Shown piece by piece: positions 7,391 to 15,360 of a DNA stretch of 64,000 nt. Source of the DNA: an uncultured Bacilli bacterium (GTDB taxonomy: Bacteria > Bacillota_I > Bacilli_A > RF39 > UBA660); NCBI GenBank assembly GCA_910584655.1, contig CAJUBJ010000004.1:62001-126000 (forward strand), given 5' to 3'. A program made the translations under genes and the position numbers. Below the pieces are notes generated by a model, which saw only the letters and a program-made list of their open reading frames with translations, ran no database searches and was not told the DNA's origin. Position 1 is the stretch's first letter. Each line of letters starts with the position of its first letter.

Positions 7391-7412
7391 ACCTGTAGAT
7401 ACAGGTTTTTTT
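7391..7412 (+). terminator. Terminator of the tRNA-like RNA
   Basis: Perfect ACCTGT / ACAGGT stem with AGAT loop and a run of seven T. Confidence 0.8.
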
Positions 7413-7562
7413 AATTGCTTTTTACACTTAAAATAACTATTTTGTAAACAAAAAGACTAATATTGTCTTTTTTATTTGAATAAATCAACAAAATGTAGAT
7501 TTTTTTGTACCAAAACTCTTAAAACTTTGATATAATTTTCCTATAGACTAGGAGCAGTTATT

Positions 7563-8843
7563 ATGGATGAAAGATATAATGAGACAAATGAACAATATTA
7601 TATAGTATCCCTTGATAATGGTATCCGTAGAGAGGAACCAGTAACTATTGATGTTATTAATAGTTTTAAAGACAACTCTCAATTAGTTCAATTAAATAAG
7701 AGCGTATTTGGTGTGTTTAAATCAAACAGTCTAAATCCAGATACGATGTATATAGATGATTATGATATTATTAAATGCGATATTGCTGAATTACTAGACG
7801 TTGATCATGAAGAAATAAAAAGAATAGTAACTGAAGATAAAAATGTTGGAAACTTTACTATTTTAAATTATAGTAAAGACATTGAAACGCGTATTTCTGC
7901 TACTACAGTTCTTAAACATATAGTAGAATATTCACAAAAATCTATACTTAGTGAAGAAGAAAATACATGGATAACAAAAGTAATTCAATATAATAATGAA
8001 AGCACTATCAAAGATTACAATCAAATAGAAGATATTATTAATCTTGGAAAATATTCATTAATTAAAGAAGTAGAACTACAAGCAGGTCAACCATTAGATG
8101 CTAAAACAAAAAGAGCTATAGAAAAAAAATATATTAGAATGATTATTTTTGATTATTTAATAGGAAGAAAGTATCGTGGACTCGATTATTATTTAATAAG
8201 TAAAGTTAATGAACAAAAAAAACCAGTTTGGATAGATGCTTATTTAAGTCCAATATCAATTTCTAATAGCATTGAGAAAGAACAATTAATAAGTGAAAAT
8301 GCTTATCAAATTAATAATAAGATTATTGATAGAGACGCACTTCTAAATGTATTATTTGAAAGATTTTATGGTGAAATAAGAAAATTAACTGAAGCAATAT
8401 GTGATGCTAAAAAGTTATATGATGATGCAATTGTTAGGATAATTTATAACAATACTGATTTAAATCACGCAGCAACTTTAGAATCAGAAATCATAAAAAA
8501 TCTTAACATAATAGCAAAAATGCAAAAAGACATTGAAAATAAATTAGATAAAGAACAAAAACAAAATAAAGTCGAAAAAACAATGGCTACACAAAGCTTC
8601 AATGTAAGAGTTACTACAAAGTTGGATTTAATTCAAAAAAAATATCCAATCAATCCTAAAGACCATCCAGAATTGCTTGAGAAAGCAAAAAATGCCCAAA
8701 CAAGTGACGACATCAAATTAATTGTAGAAGAAGAAAGAGCTAGTGCAGGATTTGCAACATCATCAATTCTTATATCAATAGTATCACTTATATGTGGTAT
8801 TGGAATTGGAATAGCTTATGTATTAATGACATTTGGAAACTAG
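7563..8843 (+). CDS. Hypothetical protein, weakly HipA/kinase-like, with C-terminal membrane anchor
   Basis: The 426-residue protein is not firmly recognised. Residues about 192-212 (IIFDYLIGRKYRGLDYYLI) echo the catalytic-loop pattern of HipA/CtkA-like kinases (FDYLIGNxDRHxxN), but Asp, His and Asn of that motif are missing, so it would be catalytically dead if homologous. The segment about 300-340 is charged and helical, and a hydrophobic helix at the C-terminus (ILISIVSLICGIGIGIAYVL) would anchor it with the bulk inside the cell. It has a TATAAT box at 7531-7536 and a terminator after the stop, so it is probably monocistronic. Confidence 0.55.
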   Translation: MDERYNETNEQYYIVSLDNGIRREEPVTIDVINSFKDNSQLVQLNKSVFGVFKSNSLNPDTMYIDDYDIIKCDIAELLDVDHEEIKRIVTEDKNVGNFTILNYSKDIETRISATTVLKHIVEYSQKSILSEEENTWITKVIQYNNESTIKDYNQIEDIINLGKYSLIKEVELQAGQPLDAKTKRAIEKKYIRMIIFDYLIGRKYRGLDYYLISKVNEQKKPVWIDAYLSPISISNSIEKEQLISENAYQINNKIIDRDALLNVLFERFYGEIRKLTEAICDAKKLYDDAIVRIIYNNTDLNHAATLESEIIKNLNIIAKMQKDIENKLDKEQKQNKVEKTMATQSFNVRVTTKLDLIQKKYPINPKDHPELLEKAKNAQTSDDIKLIVEEERASAGFATSSILISIVSLICGIGIGIAYVLMTFGN

Positions 8844-8860
8844 AGATAGTTTCCTTTTTC
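8835..8860 (+). terminator. Intrinsic terminator after the gene at 7563
   Basis: GGAAAC / GTTTCC stem overlapping the stop codon, loop TAGAGATA, then a T-run. Confidence 0.75.
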
Positions 8861-8913
8861 TTGAATAAAATTATAAAACATTATAAAATAAAAATAAGTA
8901 AAGGGTGGTTTAT

Positions 8914-9432
8914 GTGTTGAAAACTAAAACCAAAAAAAAGAAATATAAAAAAGGTTATATAATTTGCATTATCATAATTTCAATACTTCTAATATCTAAT
9001 ATTTACTTAATGTATAATTATAAAAATTTAGATAAAGAAGATAAAGTAATAGAAGAAGTTCTATTTACTAAAACGGAAGACAAATATAATAATGAAAAAA
9101 AATATTATGCAACAATTTCTTATAAGAAATTCAAGACTCTATATAAGAGTAATCAAATAACTACAATCGCAGTAATAGATAATACAAGTAATACACATGA
9201 AAAATTTAAAGAACTAGTAAATAAAATGGCATATTATAAAAGTACAAAAATTCATTTACTAGAATTAAATAAGTTATCTAGAAAAAATGAAATAGAATTT
9301 TATGATTTAGATGAAAGATTACCATCATTAGAATCAAATTATATAATTACAATAAGTAATAACAAAATAATTTCTATAACAACATTTGAAAATACAGATT
9401 TAAATAAAGTAATAGAAGGATTAGGTGAATAA
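8914..9432 (+). CDS. Membrane-anchored protein, thioredoxin-like fold without cysteines (tentative)
   Basis: A Lys-rich N-terminus is followed by one transmembrane helix (GYIICIIIISILLISNIYLM). A roughly 120-residue outside domain follows, with a thioredoxin-like beta-alpha rhythm (TIAVIDNTS, KIHLLELN, YIITISNN) but no CxxC. The open frame extends to GTG 8905. However, AAGGGTGG at 8901-8908 overlaps that codon, so GTG 8914 (or TTG 8917) is the likely start. An ATG at 8912 is out of frame and stops at once. The next gene's Shine-Dalgarno lies inside this gene's last codons, indicating a shared transcript. Confidence 0.55.
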   Translation: MLKTKTKKKKYKKGYIICIIIISILLISNIYLMYNYKNLDKEDKVIEEVLFTKTEDKYNNEKKYYATISYKKFKTLYKSNQITTIAVIDNTSNTHEKFKELVNKMAYYKSTKIHLLELNKLSRKNEIEFYDLDERLPSLESNYIITISNNKIISITTFENTDLNKVIEGLGE

Positions 9433-9433
9433 T

Positions 9434-9880
9434 ATGGGAAAAGTATATGATCAAGTATGTATGTTTAAAGCAAAATATCCAGGAACTATAACATGGTGGA
9501 GATTAAAAAAACATGCTAAAGTAATAGAGCAACATTTAAATGCTGATGAAGAACCATTATATTCATTTGCTGGTCAAAAAAACGACGATATGCTTGATAT
9601 TTTTTCTACATCAGTTTTATGTCTAACTAATAAAAGAATATTAATTGGCCAAGATCATATCTTAACTGGATATACATTAAATTCTATAACACCAGATATG
9701 TTCAATGATATGCAAGTTTATAAAGGAATTTTATTTGGTAAAATAACTATCGATACTGTTAAAGAAGTAGTAGTATTTACTAACTTAGATAAAAAAAGTT
9801 TACCAGAAATAGAAACAGCTATATCAACTAATATGATGGAACAAAAAATAAAATATGGTAATCAAAATAGAACAAAATAA
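9434..9880 (+). CDS. Bacterial PH-domain protein (YokE/bPH-like)
   Basis: A 148-residue soluble protein. The segment EEPLYSFAGQ, followed by VLCLTNKRILIGQ and a Val-rich strand pattern (IDTVKEVVVF), matches the bacterial pleckstrin-homology family. The TNKRIL turn is its most recognisable part. ATG 9434 has AGGTGA at 9423-9428. A GTG at 9425 is in frame but sits on the Shine-Dalgarno. It belongs to the 8.9-11.5 kb run of envelope-associated genes. The ligand is unknown. Confidence 0.65.
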   Translation: MGKVYDQVCMFKAKYPGTITWWRLKKHAKVIEQHLNADEEPLYSFAGQKNDDMLDIFSTSVLCLTNKRILIGQDHILTGYTLNSITPDMFNDMQVYKGILFGKITIDTVKEVVVFTNLDKKSLPEIETAISTNMMEQKIKYGNQNRTK

Positions 9881-9895
9881 ATGGAGTAAACAATT

Positions 9896-11035
9896 ATGAA
9901 AAAGAAGTACAAATTAAAAAAGAATGCTATCATCGTAGCAAGTACATTCATAATTCTTTTAATAGCACTCATAATTATTATAGCAATAAACAAATCAAGT
10001 TCTTACAGTCTTGAATACAACATAGATAACTTTGAAATAAGTGAAAATTACGACTTATCAGAAAAGTTATATTATTATGAAATATCTTTAGATGGAATAG
10101 ATTATAATTTTATATATAATCATAAACATTTTAGTAAAAAAAGACTAATTACAAACATAAATAAATATGAAGAAGATAATTACGTATGTTTGTCTATAGA
10201 AAGTGAATACATATCATCATTACCACTTTGTAGTTTAGATGAAAAATCTATAGATTTTTATCTAGTACCAGAATCATTAAAAAAACAAATTGATTATCCA
10301 ACAGATCAAATATCTGAAGAAAAATATCAATACCAAAATTACAATATATATAATTCAAATACAAAAATGTATATTTGGTCTTATAAAGGATTTAATTATA
10401 TAATTGATAACAAAGTTGAATTTATTAAAATATTTAATAAGGATATATATGATATTCCACATGCCACCAAAATAAATAATTTCATAGTTATTCCAAACTA
10501 TGAACAAGAATATAACTTTGATGAAGTATATATTTTAAACTTAGAAAATAATGAAGTAAATAAGTGGAAATTAGACTATGAAATATCTTTTGATAGTTAT
10601 GTACTTGGTACAAATGATAAATCAATATATATACTAGATAATAAAAATAAAATAGAATATGAACTAGTACCTCATAAAGAAAAAATGCGTATCGTTGCTA
10701 ATTCAAAAAAACAAGGCATAGTTTATAATAATGGACTTCAGGAAAAAATTTCAATGAATAAACTAATATCATCTAATTATTCTTTTATTCCAAAAAATAA
10801 CTATGTTTATACATTAGAAAATGAAACGCTATATCTATCATATTTAGATAAAAAAATAAAAACCCAAATATCAGACTACAAAGTCTCATCTATTATTTAT
10901 ATAAAAAATGATAATATTTACTACCTAGTAGATTCAACATTATATAAATATAGTATAAAAAAAGGAGAAGAAAAACTAATTACTTATTCAGAATGGGAAT
11001 TTAATAATAAAAACCTAATATTTATTAATGACTAA
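9896..11035 (+). CDS. Membrane-anchored hypothetical protein with extracytoplasmic domain
   Basis: A Lys-rich start and one hydrophobic helix (residues about 13-32) are followed by roughly 345 residues of Tyr/Asn/Ile-rich beta-strand-like sequence. Repeated patterns of the kind Y-I-L-x-N and Y-I-L-D-N suggest a beta-propeller or other repeated-strand domain outside the cell. No enzymatic motif is seen. It follows the PH-domain gene by 15 bases. Function unknown. Confidence 0.55.
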   Translation: MKKKYKLKKNAIIVASTFIILLIALIIIIAINKSSSYSLEYNIDNFEISENYDLSEKLYYYEISLDGIDYNFIYNHKHFSKKRLITNINKYEEDNYVCLSIESEYISSLPLCSLDEKSIDFYLVPESLKKQIDYPTDQISEEKYQYQNYNIYNSNTKMYIWSYKGFNYIIDNKVEFIKIFNKDIYDIPHATKINNFIVIPNYEQEYNFDEVYILNLENNEVNKWKLDYEISFDSYVLGTNDKSIYILDNKNKIEYELVPHKEKMRIVANSKKQGIVYNNGLQEKISMNKLISSNYSFIPKNNYVYTLENETLYLSYLDKKIKTQISDYKVSSIIYIKNDNIYYLVDSTLYKYSIKKGEEKLITYSEWEFNNKNLIFIND

Positions 11036-11074
11036 ATTAAATTTTTTACATATGTTATATTAGGAGTGATTTTT

Positions 11075-11524
11075 ATGTACGACAAATACCTAATAAAAGA
11101 TGGAGAAGATTTAAGTTTTATAGCTAAAAAATTTAATACTACTGAAGGTATAATAATGGATTTAAATAATATTCCATTTCCTGATATGATAAGAGCAGGA
11201 AAAGAAATTATTGTTCCAATAAATAAAGAAAAATATTTTGAATATTATACAATAAAAAAAGGAGATACTTTATATGGTATTGCCAGAGAATATAATATTA
11301 ATCCAGATTTACTAGCTATTCTTAATGGATTAGATAGTGGAGATTATATATATCCAAATCAAGAAATATTAATACCTAAAAGTAATTATAGTTATTATGT
11401 AACTAAAGATGGCGATACTATAGACATTGTTTCAAACAAGTTTAACCAAAGTGTTGGAGACTTAATTAATAATAATGAAATAATATATTTACTACCAGGA
11501 CAGTTACTAGTTAGAAAGAATTAA
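11075..11524 (+). CDS. Protein of three LysM domains
   Basis: Three consecutive LysM modules fill the 149 residues, about 2-45, 50-98 and 105-149. The second is canonical (YYTIKKGDTLYGIAREYNI through ILNG to YPNQEILIP). LysM binds N-acetylglucosamine-containing glycans such as peptidoglycan. There is no signal peptide, so it is exported another way or acts inside, as some spore-coat LysM proteins do. ATG 11075 has TAGGAG upstream. GTG 11066 in the same frame is too close to it. A terminator overlaps the end. Confidence 0.75.
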   Translation: MYDKYLIKDGEDLSFIAKKFNTTEGIIMDLNNIPFPDMIRAGKEIIVPINKEKYFEYYTIKKGDTLYGIAREYNINPDLLAILNGLDSGDYIYPNQEILIPKSNYSYYVTKDGDTIDIVSNKFNQSVGDLINNNEIIYLLPGQLLVRKN

Positions 11525-11542
11525 TTTTTAATTCTTTTTTTT
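11515..11542 (+). terminator. Intrinsic terminator after the LysM gene
   Basis: AAAGAATTA / TAATTCTTT stem overlapping the stop codon, followed by T-run. Confidence 0.7.
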
Positions 11543-11583
11543 GTTATTATGATATAATAAAAAAGAATAGGAGGGATATATCT

Positions 11584-13191
11584 GTGATTATTAGAAACCC
11601 TTATGGTTTTGTTGCAAGACACTTTAAATTAATTAACTTAATATTGATAATACCTATGATATATTTAGCATTTAAATTAGGAGATGTTTCTTCTTTCTTT
11701 AGTGATTATATATCTAGTGGATATTCAACTCCAGAAACAAGTTTTGCTGATTTATACATCAACGCTATAATGTATATAATTACAATAGTATTGCTTTTGT
11801 CAAACATATTTCTGTCATTTATATTTGCTAGTAAGAAAAAAAATAATACTATTTATCTAATAAATTCTCTATATTATGTAATTATCATAATATTAATGTT
11901 TTTCTTCCATTCGACAATGAGTGGTATAGAGAAAGGCTCTATAGATGCAACATTTGCAAACTTTATAAGAGATTGTGCACTTATTGCACACTGGCCAATG
12001 TATATTTTAATTATCGTTAATATATCTAAGGCAGTCGGCTTTAATTATCGTACCTTAAGATTTGATAATAATTCAGATTTAAAAATCAGTGAAGAAGATG
12101 AAGAGGACATTGAAATAAAAGTTGGCTCTGACGATAATAGTGCTAAGAAAACTGTAGTTCATTTAGTAAGAGAATTAAAATATTATGTCTTAGAAAATAA
12201 ATTTGTATTTATGTGTATAGGAGCTGTTTTCATAATATTTTTAGGGTACAACTTATATAAAGAATTTCAAATAATAAACAAATCAGTATATATTAACCAA
12301 GCTTTTAGTTTAGACGATTTTAATCTAGCTTTAAAAGAAAGTTATATAACAGATGTTGATCAAAGAGGAGTTACTATTACCGAAGGCAAATATTACTTAG
12401 CTGTTAAAATGGGAATAGAAAACTTAGGTGAAGATACTAAAATTAGTAATTCAAGTTTTAGAATTTACATTGATAATGAAGTAATATATCCAAGTTATGA
12501 TAAGAGTTCTCGTTTTGCTGATATTGGAGAAGCCTATCAAGGAGAGACTATTAGAACTAAAGAAGCACATGATTATGTATTTGTCTATGAATTAGAAAAA
12601 AGTCAGGTAAGAGGCAATTATCAAATGCGCATTTTAAGTGGACTTAATGAAAGAAATGGTAAATTAGAAAAAAGATATAAAAAGTTAAGTATAAAACCAC
12701 AAAACATAACTAAAACAGAAAATATTGGTGAAGTAAAAATAAACGAAGTTGCTAATTTAAAAAAGACCACTTTAGGTGAAACTACTATAATGTTAAAAAA
12801 AGTTGATGTCGCAAAAGTTTATTCATATCAATACGAATTATGTCCATCAAACGGTGGATGCTATAAAGTAAATGATACTGTTATTCCAAGTGGTGGAAAA
12901 GCATTATTAATAATAGAAGATGAAATCAATATAGATGAAAAGACATCTTATTATAATTATAAAAAGAAAGACTTCTATTATGACTTTGCATCTGTTAATT
13001 ATCAATTTACACCTACTGGGTCTGATAATGATAACGTAGTATATAAAACACATACGTTAAAAAATATTACACCTTCTACATTAAAAGACGTTAAAGTATA
13101 TGAGATTCCAAAAACTATCTTAGAAGCAGAGAAAATAAGCCTAGTAGTTAGAATAAGAAATAAATATTTTACTGTAATTATATCTGAATAA
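11584..13191 (+). CDS. Polytopic membrane protein with large C-terminal extracytoplasmic domain
   Basis: The 535-residue protein has four hydrophobic segments in the first about 150 residues, a charged cytoplasmic stretch (EEDEEDIEIK), and a fifth helix near 205-225. About 300 residues of soluble beta-rich sequence follow. The part around residues 260-350 (ISNSSFRIYIDNEVIYPS, then a long strand pattern) is reminiscent of DUF4352-like immunoglobulin-type domains, tentatively. It starts with GTG 11584 after GGAGGG, has TATAAT-type sequence upstream, and ends at a terminator, so it is a single-gene unit. Function unknown. Confidence 0.55.
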   Translation: MIIRNPYGFVARHFKLINLILIIPMIYLAFKLGDVSSFFSDYISSGYSTPETSFADLYINAIMYIITIVLLLSNIFLSFIFASKKKNNTIYLINSLYYVIIIILMFFFHSTMSGIEKGSIDATFANFIRDCALIAHWPMYILIIVNISKAVGFNYRTLRFDNNSDLKISEEDEEDIEIKVGSDDNSAKKTVVHLVRELKYYVLENKFVFMCIGAVFIIFLGYNLYKEFQIINKSVYINQAFSLDDFNLALKESYITDVDQRGVTITEGKYYLAVKMGIENLGEDTKISNSSFRIYIDNEVIYPSYDKSSRFADIGEAYQGETIRTKEAHDYVFVYELEKSQVRGNYQMRILSGLNERNGKLEKRYKKLSIKPQNITKTENIGEVKINEVANLKKTTLGETTIMLKKVDVAKVYSYQYELCPSNGGCYKVNDTVIPSGGKALLIIEDEINIDEKTSYYNYKKKDFYYDFASVNYQFTPTGSDNDNVVYKTHTLKNITPSTLKDVKVYEIPKTILEAEKISLVVRIRNKYFTVIISE

Positions 13192-13193
13192 TA

Positions 13194-13220
13194 AAAAGAG
13201 ACTAATAAGTCTCTTTTTTA
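13194..13220 (+). terminator. Intrinsic terminator after the gene at 11584
   Basis: AAAGAGACT / AGTCTCTTT stem, AATA loop, T-run. Confidence 0.8.
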
Positions 13221-13313
13221 TTACATAATTTAAATAAATGAGATTCCCTCGTCTTATCGATAAATTGTTATCATAAAAAATAATAATCATAATATTATTT
13301 TAATATAACATAA

Positions 13314-13342
13314 TTGACAAAGTATCATTATTAGTGTAAAAT
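13314..13342 (+). promoter_or_regulatory. Promoter of tRNA-Cys
   Basis: TTGACA at 13314-13319, 17-base spacer, TAAAAT at 13337-13342, 14 bases upstream of the mature tRNA. Confidence 0.85.
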
Positions 13343-13355
13343 ACAAATTAGTTAT

Positions 13356-13429
13356 GGGGCTTTAGCCAAGCGGTAAGGCAAGGGACTGCAACTCCCTGAG
13401 CACCGGTTCAAATCCGGTAGGCCCCTCCA
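13356..13429 (+). tRNA. tRNA-Cys (GCA)
   Basis: A canonical 74-base cloverleaf. The acceptor stem is GGGGCTT / AGGCCCC, the D arm GCC..GGC, the anticodon stem AGGGA/TCCCT with loop CTGCAAC giving anticodon GCA, and the T arm CCGG-TTCAAAT-CCGG. The discriminator is T and CCA is encoded. It has its own consensus promoter and a terminator 12 bases downstream. That terminator region is repeated at 22553-22601, marking it as an integration site. Confidence 0.95.
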
Positions 13430-13440
13430 TTTAGAAATTA

Positions 13441-13470
13441 AAGAACTCTATTAAAGAGTTCTTTTTCTTT
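13441..13470 (+). terminator. Terminator of tRNA-Cys
   Basis: AAGAACTCT / AGAGTTCTT stem with a 5-base loop and T-run. It forms part of the left copy of the island direct repeat. Confidence 0.85.
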
Positions 13471-13493
13471 ATTCTAAAAAACATCAAAATAGC
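13444..13493 (+). repeat. Left island boundary repeat (attL-like)
   Basis: 50 bases, from AACTCTATTAAAGAGTT to CATCAAAATAGC. It matches 22553-22601 except for one missing C. It covers the tRNA-Cys terminator. Confidence 0.8.
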
Positions 13494-13629
13494 TCGAAAT
13501 TTACAGATAAATTTTATAAAAAAATTATTAAGTTGGACTTTACACATATATGTTTACATTTTTTATCACCCTCCTATCAAAATAAAAAATACATTATTAA
13601 AGCCTTTATAGAATTTATTATATTTTACC

Positions 13630-13658
13630 TTGAATTACGAAAAATTAAGAGTTAATAT
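13630..13658 (+). promoter_or_regulatory. Promoter of the 48-residue ORF
   Basis: TTGAAT at 13630-13635, 17-base spacer, TAATAT at 13653-13658, upstream of the small ORF at 13686. Confidence 0.5.
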
Positions 13659-13685
13659 CACACACAGAAAGAAGGGATAAGAATT

Positions 13686-13832
13686 ATGTGTAATACTATT
13701 ATTAAAACTAACAAAAAGATTTTAACTCTATATAATGCACTTAATGATATGTATTTTAAATGTAAATTTCCTATAGATATAGAAAATAAAATAATTGAAT
13801 TAATGAAAGAACAAATTAAAATTCGACATTAA
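13686..13832 (+). CDS. Small island protein (48 residues), unknown
   Basis: ATG 13686 follows a GAAGGGA Shine-Dalgarno at good spacing, and a TTGAAT/TAATAT promoter lies just upstream. The peptide (MCNTIIKTNKKIL start, ending KEQIKIRH) is basic and helical, with no membrane segment. A terminator begins inside its last codons. The compact promoter-RBS-ORF-terminator arrangement supports a real gene. Function unknown. It could be a small regulator partner of the XRE gene opposite. Confidence 0.5.
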   Translation: MCNTIIKTNKKILTLYNALNDMYFKCKFPIDIENKIIELMKEQIKIRH

Positions 13833-13843
13833 GTCGTTTTTTT
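13822..13843. terminator. Terminator between the 48-residue ORF and the XRE gene
   Basis: CGAC / GTCG stem with ATTAA loop and seven T on the plus strand. The converging gene ends at 13842. Confidence 0.6.
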
Positions 13844-14312
13844 ATTTAATCTCTTTTCTATCAAATAATTTGTCTATTGATTCTATTTCTAAATATTTAA
13901 CAAGTATTACTAAATATAAAGTTTTAATTAAATTTTTACCTCTTTCATAATTTGATAATGAGGTTCTAGCAATCTTCGTATCTTCTGCTACTTTGCTTAA
14001 AGTCAAATATTTTTTCTTTCTATTTGAACGAATATTTTTCCCTAGAAAATCAAAGTTGCTTGAATCTGTATTAATTTTAGTGTATTTAGTGTTATAGTTT
14101 TTTAATCCAAAAAGATAATCAAGACTAATATTATATTCATTTGCAATTGTTATTAAGTGTTTTAATGGAATTATTTCCAACTCATTTTCATAACATCTAA
14201 TTGTACTTTCTTTAACTTTTAGAAGTTTTGCAATTTCTATAACTTTTTTATCTAATAAAGCAGTTCTAAATTTTTTGATATTTTTAACTACTAAAGCTTT
14301 GTTTTCTTCCAT
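13842..14312 (-). CDS. Tandem double XRE-type helix-turn-helix regulator
   Basis: The 156-residue protein contains two XRE HTH domains in a row, about residues 9-66 (IAKLLKVKESTIRCYENE as recognition region) and 92-148 (VAEDTKIARTSLSNYERGK). Such a protein could contact two adjacent operator half-sites as a monomer. It is divergent from the membrane-bound XRE gene at 14438, with 125 bases between them holding an inverted CCAA-TTG-TTGG near 14361-14372 and a TATAAT box near 14400. Likely a local regulator of the island, by inference. Confidence 0.75.
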   Translation of the reverse strand: MEENKALVVKNIKKFRTALLDKKVIEIAKLLKVKESTIRCYENELEIIPLKHLITIANEYNISLDYLFGLKNYNTKYTKINTDSSNFDFLGKNIRSNRKKKYLTLSKVAEDTKIARTSLSNYERGKNLIKTLYLVILVKYLEIESIDKLFDRKEIK

Positions 14313-14437
14313 TATTTACACCTCTAAAAGATTATTTCATTATATTTGGAAGAAATTACCAATTGTTGGGAAATAAGAAATTCAGAGCTGAAATTTATTT
14401 TATAATAATCTTATATTAGGTTAAGTAGGTGTAGTTA

Positions 14438-15268
14438 ATGAAAGAAAATAACAAAAGAAGTATAGAACCAATTAAAATAGGAAATTTTATATCTAAATGT
14501 AGAAAAGAAAAAGGTTTAACACAAGAAGATTTAGCAGTTAAATTTGGAATAACTAGTCAATCAGTTTCAAAATGGGAGAATGGTAAGGCGATTCCGGATA
14601 TGTCTCTGTGGCAAGGTATTTGTGAATGTCTAGATATTAATCTTTCTGAACTATTATATGGTGAAGAAGACGTTGAATTTTTATCAAAAAAAGAAAAGGA
14701 ATCATATAAAGAGCAAGCAGTAATTGAAGGAGCTTTTTATCAAACTAAAAAAGTTAAAAGAAAATATATAAAAATAATATTTATTTTATTATTAGTATTT
14801 TGTGTAACATCTTTGTGTTTTCTTTTTACATATTATATAAACAACTATAATAAAGTTAATATTTATAATATAAGCGGAAGTGATAATCTTCTATTAAATG
14901 GGAAAGTTATTTTTAATCCCCAAAAACAGACTATTATAATAAATAGAATCAATTATGATGACTTATATTCTGGTACAGATAAAGAAATTGAAACTAATAA
15001 GATTAACTTAAAAATTGTTTACGAAAATAATATTATATATGAAACAAATGTGAATAATGAAAGCAATAAAAAATTAAATTATTATCTTGATCAAATTCAT
15101 ATTGAAGAATCTGATACTTTATCTAAAGATGAATATGTTTTATTAAAAAGTTCTATTAATGATTTAGAATTAATAATAAAATATTATGACCAAAAAGGAA
15201 TCACTCATGAATTATCTTTTAAATTGAATTTAGAAGAAGAATTTTCAAACAATAATTTATTTTATTAA
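14438..15268 (+). CDS. Membrane-anchored XRE-family regulator
   Basis: The 276-residue protein has an N-terminal XRE HTH (residues about 13-70: GLTQEDLAVKFGITSQSVSK, then WENGKAIPD). A charged linker, one transmembrane helix (about 109-132), and a roughly 140-residue extracytoplasmic domain follow. This architecture suggests a regulator that senses something outside the cell and acts directly on DNA. It is divergent from the double-XRE gene and upstream of the secreted-protein gene at 15361. Both domains are intact. Confidence 0.75.
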   Translation: MKENNKRSIEPIKIGNFISKCRKEKGLTQEDLAVKFGITSQSVSKWENGKAIPDMSLWQGICECLDINLSELLYGEEDVEFLSKKEKESYKEQAVIEGAFYQTKKVKRKYIKIIFILLLVFCVTSLCFLFTYYINNYNKVNIYNISGSDNLLLNGKVIFNPQKQTIIINRINYDDLYSGTDKEIETNKINLKIVYENNIIYETNVNNESNKKLNYYLDQIHIEESDTLSKDEYVLLKSSINDLELIIKYYDQKGITHELSFKLNLEEEFSNNNLFY

Positions 15269-15277
15269 ACTTGCCTC

Positions 15278-15334
15278 ATGGTTGAGTTAATTAAACCAAT
15301 GGTTGAGTTATTCTAAGTCATCTCTTGATATAAT
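15278..15334 (+). promoter_or_regulatory. Promoter of the gene at 15361 with LytTR-like direct repeats
   Basis: ATGGTTGAGTTA occurs at 15278-15289 and 15299-15310, a 21-bp period. The core GTTGAG and the 12-base gap between 9-mers match the arrangement bound by LytTR-type response regulators. A TATAAT at 15329-15334 has no good -35 at 17 bases, as expected for an activated promoter. Confidence 0.5.
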
Positions 15335-15360
15335 TAGTATGGAAAGGAGGAAATCAATCT

